DNA of 64,000 nucleotides from assembly GCF_041321155.1 (NCBI RefSeq), contig NZ_JBGGWB010000004.1, positions 62,001 to 126,000 of the forward strand, in the 5' to 3' direction. Below are positions 59,262 to 64,000 of this stretch, piece after piece. Below the pieces are notes generated by a model. It was given only the letters and a program-made list of their open reading frames with translations, was not told the DNA's origin and did no database searches. Position 1 is the first letter of the stretch. Each line of letters opens with the position of its first letter. The translations under genes were made by a program, and so were the position numbers. Origin of the DNA: Sphingomonas sp. IW22. GTDB taxonomy: Bacteria; Pseudomonadota; Alphaproteobacteria; Sphingomonadales; Sphingomonadaceae.

Positions 59262-59910
59262 GGCCGTATCCTTCGAAGGGGCTGCGCGGGAGCGGAAGAA
59301 ACATCCCGCCGGCGCAAAGCCGAGAGGCAAACTCGGGACTGTCGGGACCGCCAAGGCGACCGATGACGAGCGCAATCTTGGTCGCGTGAGCGTCATCGGC
59401 ATCGTCCGTGGCGCTGAAGAAGGCCCGGCCATGGCCGTGGCTGTGGATATCGCAGACGATGTGGCGGTTCCCGGGCAGGACAGGTGTCCGATAGACCAGG
59501 CGCGACGGCGTCGCCTGGTCGATCTGCGGGAAATCGAGAAGGAAGCGCCGATCGTCCTCGTCCCACACGATGAAGGCGGCCGCCTCATTGGGCAGCGCCG
59601 CGCCGAAATGATCGATGATCTGGGCCAAGAACGCCCGCGGTATCAGGCCGCACCGAAGGTTGGCGCGAGGCTCGCCCACGCTGCCATAGGGAAGGTAGGC
59701 GGCAATCGGCGGCGTGACAGGCACATCGAGCTCGAGCCACGGGCGCCTGACAATCAGGAAGACGCCGTCTCGGCCGATCGCGAGGCAATGGCCCGCGCGC
59801 GAAGCCCGTACCGCGTCCAGGCCGGGTGAGCTGCCGCTCGGCGGCGCAGGGAAGCACGGGACGGCCGCGAGCAAGGCAGCCGCCGTGGGGTCATCGGCGA
59901 GAGCCGTCAT
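59251..59910 (-). CDS. PRTRC system protein A with a complete JAMM/MPN motif (219 aa)
   Basis: From ATG 59910: RHIVCDIHSHGHGRAFFSATDDADD shows H156-x-H158-x7-S166-x2-D169, the exact JAMM metalloprotease pattern (given here in parts: CDIHSHGHG, FFSATDDADD). Together with the ThiF protein this makes an E1/JAMM pair similar to ubiquitin-like systems. The longer ORF start is Arg/Gly-rich shadow. Overlaps protein B by 4 bases and ThiF by 11. Confidence 0.88.
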   Translation of the reverse strand: MTALADDPTAAALLAAVPCFPAPPSGSSPGLDAVRASRAGHCLAIGRDGVFLIVRRPWLELDVPVTPPIAAYLPYGSVGEPRANLRCGLIPRAFLAQIIDHFGAALPNEAAAFIVWDEDDRRFLLDFPQIDQATPSRLVYRTPVLPGNRHIVCDIHSHGHGRAFFSATDDADDAHATKIALVIGRLGGPDSPEFASRLCAGGMFLPLPRSPFEGYGHDA

Positions 59911-60734
59911 CGTCTCGTCCTTTCGATGAGTTGGCCAAGCGTCAGCGGCTCGATAGCCTTGCGGGACGATGCCGCAACCGACCGACGTTTGACGGCGAAA
60001 GCCTTGAGACGCCTGACCGGGAAGCGGGCGGCGCGGCGCGCCGCAAGGTCGTCCCAGAGGGAGATGAGTCCACCCTTGCCCGAGACCGTCTGGTCCTGCC
60101 CGTGATTGGGATGAGTCGACCAGGACTCGAACAATGCCCGCTCGAAGTCCGGGATGGCGGAGACGGACAGCGTTCCGGGCTTCGGGATATTCCCCCAGCA
60201 AAGCGTGCCGTCGGCGTAGACATTGAGGATCGGCGAATGGAAGACGATAGAGTCGGCAGTCGGCCGCTCATCCTCTCGAAGCGCGTAGACTCCCAGCGAT
60301 CGCTTCGTGGCAACGAGCAGGTGGGCCGGGTAAGGGACCGAAACCACCGTTCTGGTGGAAAGAGCCTTCAGGCCGGCGAGCGGCGTGCTCAGATTGAAGT
60401 AGGCCGGACGAACCTCCGCCGGGATCCACCACGCGAGGAGATCCTGGTGCGCAACGAGCACGTTGTGCGGGAGGAGCTCGGGCGCGGCGGCGCGACCCAA
60501 GGCCTCGGACCATTGGCGCAGGTGCGCCCGTGTCAGCGGCGTGCCGGCGGCGATCCTCGGCCCGGCGTCGTCATCATGCTCGATGTGATGAAGGCTGGCG
60601 AACGCCCGCCCATCCTGGCCGGGAGCGCCGTAGCGCGTGCCGCTTCTCGCGGCCTCGGTTCGATAAAGCAGGATGGCGTTGGTCAGCACCAGCCCGCCGG
60701 CGGTGGCTTCGAATTGGGTCGAATGCTTTGACAT
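59907..60734 (-). CDS. PRTRC system protein B (275 aa)
   Basis: The product has TAGGLVLTNAILLYRTEAAR, APELLPHNVLVAHQDLLAWW, HSPILNVYADGTLCWGNIPK and FERALFESWSTHPNHGQDQT. This is the PRTRC protein B pattern ('lLV.h...l.WW.Pa..RP..f'). Function unknown; always found next to protein A and ThiF. It overlaps protein A by ATGA and lies 7 bases after protein F. Confidence 0.88.
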   Translation of the reverse strand: MSKHSTQFEATAGGLVLTNAILLYRTEAARSGTRYGAPGQDGRAFASLHHIEHDDDAGPRIAAGTPLTRAHLRQWSEALGRAAAPELLPHNVLVAHQDLLAWWIPAEVRPAYFNLSTPLAGLKALSTRTVVSVPYPAHLLVATKRSLGVYALREDERPTADSIVFHSPILNVYADGTLCWGNIPKPGTLSVSAIPDFERALFESWSTHPNHGQDQTVSGKGGLISLWDDLAARRAARFPVRRLKAFAVKRRSVAASSRKAIEPLTLGQLIERTRR

Positions 60735-60741
60735 GGCTGCC

Positions 60742-61659
60742 TCACAGGGTGTCGGGATCGAGCTGGATCAGCTCTTGGGCGGCGAGCAGAAGCCGGGCGC
60801 CCGCCTCGAGCGATGCGAACCAATCGGTGACGCGAGCGGCGTCCGGCAACGGGCAGAGGCCGGCGATGTCCATGAAACCGTATTCCATGCCGTGGCGTGC
60901 GACATCGTCGACCTCGCGCGCGAACTGCTCGACGGGCACGAGCGTCAGAGGAGGCAATGACGAGCACTCCTCCAGGTCCGGCAGATATTCGTGGAGGGTC
61001 GCGCCGTCGAAATGCCAGGCGTTCTTCTCATCCGGCAGGGCCCGAAGCGCCCGGTGGCTGCATCGCAGATTGCGAAGCGCGCTGCGCAGGCCGTTCGGCA
61101 GCGACCGCAGCGGCGCTGCGTTCGCCGCGATCATCCAGTCCGGCCTTCTGTCATTCATGTCAGAGGGAAGGATGGTGTCTTCAAGATCCTCCGGATCGGC
61201 ACCATGATAGGCCACGAGCGCGTCGCGAGCGGCTTTGTCCTCGATTTCGCCATCCCAATAGTACATCGAGATTTCTTCGAAGAGATCGTCGTAGCCGAAG
61301 ATCGGAAGCGCTGAGCCCATGGTCCGGGCGAGCGCGGTATAGGCAGCGGCGCGCCAGCCGATCTGGGCGTCGCTGGTCTCGATCCAGCCGAGGTCGAGCT
61401 GTCCCATACTGTCGCAGACGATGGCGATGGCCGGCGCGTCCATGTCCTCGCTGTTGAGGACGGCGACGCGCAGTTCGGCCAGTTCGAGCGGCCTGAGAAT
61501 ATCCAGAACCGCCTTATCGAAAACGCGCTCGATGCGGCGTCGAGCCTCAGCGCGCGTGCAACGCCGTGCCGTCTGGTCGCGCGATGCGACCCAACCGCCA
61601 ATCAGCTTGTGATGACGTGCAAGCGGCTGATCGAAACTGACCGGGATCTCCCGGGACAA
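60742..61659 (-). CDS. PRTRC system protein F (about 305 aa)
   Basis: VLNSEDMDAPAIAIVCDSMG, QIGWRAAAYTALARTMGSAL, MYYWDGEIEDKAARDALVAY and CLHHRALRALPDEKNA-like late segments match PRTRC protein F. The start is uncertain: the open frame reaches 61836, but the part above 61682 is Ser/Pro/Arg-rich shadow over a real small gene. TTG at 61659 is the first plausible start after that gene's stop, with no strong ribosome site. Function unknown. Confidence 0.75.
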   Translation of the reverse strand: MSREIPVSFDQPLARHHKLIGGWVASRDQTARRCTRAEARRRIERVFDKAVLDILRPLELAELRVAVLNSEDMDAPAIAIVCDSMGQLDLGWIETSDAQIGWRAAAYTALARTMGSALPIFGYDDLFEEISMYYWDGEIEDKAARDALVAYHGADPEDLEDTILPSDMNDRRPDWMIAANAAPLRSLPNGLRSALRNLRCSHRALRALPDEKNAWHFDGATLHEYLPDLEECSSLPPLTLVPVEQFAREVDDVARHGMEYGFMDIAGLCPLPDAARVTDWFASLEAGARLLLAAQELIQLDPDTL

Positions 61660-61681
61660 GACGACCGACCGACCGGCCAGG

Positions 61682-61906
61682 TCAGCCGAGCGGGGGCAGT
61701 CGCAAGCCGTTGGGAGACTGGAGGGGCTCGGCCGGTTCGCCGTGTTGCGATGCCGGGTCGATGAGGATCTTGAGGTGGAGGGCCTGGGCCTGCGGGTCGC
61801 AGGGTGGTCCGGGAGAGCGGGTAGCGTCGCCATCATCGAACTCGATCCATTCGAGAAGTGTCTTGCGGGATGCGGCGGGAAGGACCGCGTCGGCCTTGCG
61901 CGCCAC
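61682..61906 (-). CDS. Small hypothetical protein inside the PRTRC cassette (74 aa)
   Basis: GTG 61906 has AAGGGA 7 bases upstream, which also ends the protein C gene. Product: ARKADAVLPAASRKTLLEWI, EFDDGDATRSPGPPCDPQAQ and LHLKILIDPASQHGEPAEPL. Clear coding composition; unknown family. It occupies the slot between proteins C and F and is in a different frame from the shadow extension of F. Confidence 0.65.
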   Translation of the reverse strand: MARKADAVLPAASRKTLLEWIEFDDGDATRSPGPPCDPQAQALHLKILIDPASQHGEPAEPLQSPNGLRLPPLG

Positions 61907-61908
61907 GG

Positions 61909-62115
61909 CTATCCCTTGGTGCCGACCGCGCGGCGGTACTCGGTGACATGGGTACCCGCGGTGACGCCGGCGTCGACCAGTTCGGCGTTCAGGATCGCGG
62001 GATAGAGAGTGGCGTGATACGCGCGCAGGCCCTGCGGGTCTTCGGCAAGGTGGGGCGGAACCGGAAGGTCGATCCCGTCATATCGATAAGCGCGCGAAAG
62101 GTGATTGATCTGCAT
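61909..62115 (-). CDS. PRTRC system protein C (68 aa)
   Basis: From ATG 62115: NHLSRAYRYDGIDLPVPPHL and LRAYHATLYPAILNAELVDA match PRTRC protein C ('R.F.Y.g..LpdP.p.lspe.vr..ya..YPel..A.v'). Small proteins of this type next to ThiF and JAMM proteins might be the modified, ubiquitin-like partner, but no C-terminal Gly-Gly is present (ends RRAVGTKG). An upstream GGAG-type site supports the start. Confidence 0.85.
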   Translation of the reverse strand: MQINHLSRAYRYDGIDLPVPPHLAEDPQGLRAYHATLYPAILNAELVDAGVTAGTHVTEYRRAVGTKG

Positions 62116-62158
62116 GGGGCTTCTCCTGAGAGATTGAACACGGGCCGAAGCGGGGCCG

Positions 62159-62587
62159 TCACCAAAGACTTGCCGGCTCGTTCGATTTGGCCTCGGCCGG
62201 GAGCGCGCTCGGAGCTGGTGCCGGCGACGCGGAAGTGGTCGCCGTCTTTGCCGGCGCCGGTGTTGGCCTTGCCTTGGCGGCCTCGGCCGAGGCGAACTTG
62301 GCGGCTTCAGCGGCCTCACGTTGATCGGCGATCTGATCGGCGAGAGTCTTGCGCGTCGCGATCAGCTGACCGAGTGCGCCGTCGGCGCCACGCGCGAGTT
62401 CCGCGTCGATTTCCGCTGCGCTTGCGGTGATCGAGATGGGCCGTGTCTCGGCGACCTCGAGGGCGGCCGCCGTGCCCTCGACCTTCCGAGGGATGACGGT
62501 CAGGGTCACAGTGTCGTCCGGCCCGGCGACAAGGTCGAACCCTAGCGAATAGCGGTGGAGCAGTGGGAGCAGGTTTGCGATAAGCAT
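62159..62587 (-). CDS. PRTRC system protein E (142 aa)
   Basis: The product begins LIANLLPLLHRYSLGFDLVA GPDDT and TVTLTVIPRKVEGTAAALEV, then ARGADGALGQLIATRKTLAD, followed by an Ala/Pro/Lys-rich tail (APAKTATTSASPAPAPSALP). This is the PRTRC protein E layout. Function unknown. It lies 36 bases after the ParB gene and 43 before protein C. Confidence 0.85.
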   Translation of the reverse strand: MLIANLLPLLHRYSLGFDLVAGPDDTVTLTVIPRKVEGTAAALEVAETRPISITASAAEIDAELARGADGALGQLIATRKTLADQIADQREAAEAAKFASAEAAKARPTPAPAKTATTSASPAPAPSALPAEAKSNEPASLW

Positions 62588-62623
62588 GGTCGTTCGTCCT
62601 TGTTCGGATGCGAGGAAAGTGGA

Positions 62624-64000
62624 TCAGGCGGCGAGCGCATCGACGCGGCGGCTGGACATCGGGGCGGCGCCGGGCGCCGCGCCATATTGCCCGTCGAGGG
62701 TCATCGCGCTCGGCAGCCGGCCCGCCCAATCGAAGCCGGCGGCGTTCAGCATTCCGGTGACCAGATCGGCCTTCTTGGAGCCGAGAAGCTTGGCGAAGGC
62801 CTTCTCGCCCATGTGCGAGATCAGCCCGCACTCCCGGGCGACGAACTTCAGCTCGTCCTTGGTATATCGCTCGAGAAAGCCGCGATCGACCTGCCAGACC
62901 TGACGGATGTCGACGTCGAACGCCCTTGCGAGATCGGCGACATGGCTGAACGATTGCACGTCGCGGGCGTAGGCGGCGCCGATCGCCGAGAGCGCGGTTG
63001 CCGCCTGGGCCTCGGAAAGTTCGCGAACCTCATTGATTTTGCCCCCGAAGTCCAGATCAGGGAAGGACGGGTTGACGAGAAGGCCGGCTCGCGCCGTCAG
63101 CGTGCCCGACTTGATCTGGGAGAGCGTCCCGGTCAGCGCGGCGACGAGGATGGCGGTTCGAGCATCAAAAGCGTTGTCTGCGAGCCCGCGCGCCAGCGCG
63201 GTGCGCCAGGTTGCCTCCCGCAGATCGCTTGTGCGGCCCGCGATCGACTTCGCGGTGACGCTGGGGCCATTGGCATTCGCGTTCGATCGCACGGTCGCCC
63301 GACCTGACGGAGTTCCCGGCGCGAGCGCGGCTCGCCGAGCGGTCGCCTCGACCCCGTCCGCGCGCTCATCTTCCTGATCCTCGGCCTCATCAGCTTCGGC
63401 GAGGTCGCCTTCGTCGGGGGTGTCATCGGCTGCGGCGGAACGATCCTGCTCTTCCTGACGGGCCTGCTCGACCGCGTCCGTCTTGAGCTGGAAGCATGCC
63501 GCGTTGGTGCAATGGCCATCGTCGACGTGGGTCTCGAAGAGCGCGCGTTGGGTCCCGGAGTTGAAAGGACAGGTCGTGCATTCGGACTTGTCGAAACAGG
63601 CGTCGGCAAGGTTTTGGGTTACGCGCATGAGGAGGTCGCGGGTCTTCCCGATGTCGAGGCCGGCTCCCAGGATAGTCTCGAGCGCCTTGTCCTGCTTGTC
63701 CGCCGGCACGGCGGCGAGCAGCTCGGCGTGGCCGACCTTGATGCGGCGCTTGTCGAGCGCGAGCTTCACCGCGTCCGAAAGGTTGGCCAGCGCGAGGCGG
63801 CGGTCGAGCTTGGCGCGCGACCAGCCAAGACGTCGACCGGCCTCGCCGCGGTCGTTCTGGCAAGCGGCGAGGACCCGGACCGCGGCATCGGCCTGCTCGG
63901 TTTCGGAGGCGTCATCCCGGATATCGTTTTCGTCGATCGCCGCCTCGAGCGCTTCCTGGTCGGTCATTTCCCGGATGATGACCGGCGCTTCGCCGTCCGC
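62624..64000 (-). CDS. PRTRC system ParB family protein, N-terminus beyond the window
   Basis: The frame continues open to 64000 (EAPVIIREMTDQEALEAAID ahead of the ATG at 63967), so the start lies outside. ENDIRDDASETEQADAAVRV and RLGWSRAKLDRRLALANLSD match the ParB-like HTH region. A cysteine cluster (CFDKSECTTCPFNSGTQ; HCTNAACF) and a C-terminal domain (KKADLVTGMLNAAGFDWAGR) follow. The protein likely binds centromere-like DNA and aids partition or cassette maintenance. First gene of the visible cassette. Confidence 0.88.
   Translation of the reverse strand, partial: ADGEAPVIIREMTDQEALEAAIDENDIRDDASETEQADAAVRVLAACQNDRGEAGRRLGWSRAKLDRRLALANLSDAVKLALDKRRIKVGHAELLAAVPADKQDKALETILGAGLDIGKTRDLLMRVTQNLADACFDKSECTTCPFNSGTQRALFETHVDDGHCTNAACFQLKTDAVEQARQEEQDRSAAADDTPDEGDLAEADEAEDQEDERADGVEATARRAALAPGTPSGRATVRSNANANGPSVTAKSIAGRTSDLREATWRTALARGLADNAFDARTAILVAALTGTLSQIKSGTLTARAGLLVNPSFPDLDFGGKINEVRELSEAQAATALSAIGAAYARDVQSFSHVADLARAFDVDIRQVWQVDRGFLERYTKDELKFVARECGLISHMGEKAFAKLLGSKKADLVTGMLNAAGFDWAGRLPSAMTLDGQYGAAPGAAPMSSRRVDALAA

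Noticed and set aside
60742..61836. Long form of PRTRC protein F starting at 61836
   Set aside because: The first 55 residues are Ser/Thr/Pro/Arg-rich and overlap a real small gene in another frame.

Overview
The window is GC-rich alphaproteobacterial DNA, most like a conjugative plasmid or integrative conjugative element of the Sphingomonadales. Support: an R388-like (MobF) transfer region, an imuA-imuB-dnaE2 mutagenesis cassette with a GTTC-N7-GTTC LexA box, DUF736/DUF2493/DUF3768-type accessory proteins, and a PRTRC (ParB-related, ThiF-related cassette) maintenance locus. No chromosomal housekeeping genes, rRNA, tRNA or CRISPR arrays were seen. No type IV secretion (mating channel) genes and no replication initiator lie in the window.

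Layout. (1) 0-13.8 kb: accessory genes. They include the end of a GIY-YIG nuclease, a winged-helix-type regulator with a large inverted repeat in front of it, an ApeA-like HEPN protein, the SOS-controlled imuAB-dnaE2 operon, a second HEPN protein next to a large unknown protein, a PD-(D/E)XK-like protein and a run of small overlapping genes. (2) 13.8-19.75 kb: transfer region in trwA-trwB-trwC order (ribbon-helix-helix protein, coupling protein, relaxase-helicase), with a recognisable oriT hairpin/nic just upstream. (3) 19.7-34.4 kb: a defence island bracketed by two nearly identical oriT cores (25 of 26 bases). It holds a RloC-like candidate anticodon nuclease, a tightly overlapping RHH/methylase/methylase/methylase/PLD-nuclease operon, and two overlapping tyrosine recombinases that abut the second oriT copy. 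(4) 34.4-45.4 kb: a leading-region-like stretch of small proteins, SSB, an AbiU2-like HEPN protein, a Phd/PemK-type toxin-antitoxin pair, DUF2493, DUF736 and DUF3768. (5) 45.43-54.62 kb: a Tn554/RIT-like element with three tyrosine recombinases, a DUF6262-like protein and a five-gene TIR/SLOG cargo. It has split a PAPS-reductase-family (PP-loop) gene into two halves that rejoin in frame. (6) 54.6-58.4 kb: the N-terminal half of that gene, a Mom-like protein and a second, intact PAPS-reductase-like protein. (7) 58.5-64 kb: PRTRC cassette (ThiF, JAMM-type protein A, B, F, a small protein, C, E, ParB), running off the end.

How it fits together. The backbone transfers (oriT, relaxase, coupling protein) and maintains (PRTRC ParB, toxin-antitoxin) the element. 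Two insertions carry what look like antiphage or anti-plasmid functions: a methylase/PLD/RloC island placed inside the oriT, and a TIR/SLOG system carried by a multi-recombinase transposon. The most notable points are the oriT duplication around the defence island, the unrecognised three-methylase plus PLD operon, the TIR/TIR/SLOG cluster, and a three-copy structured repeat beginning GATCGTCACCCG.
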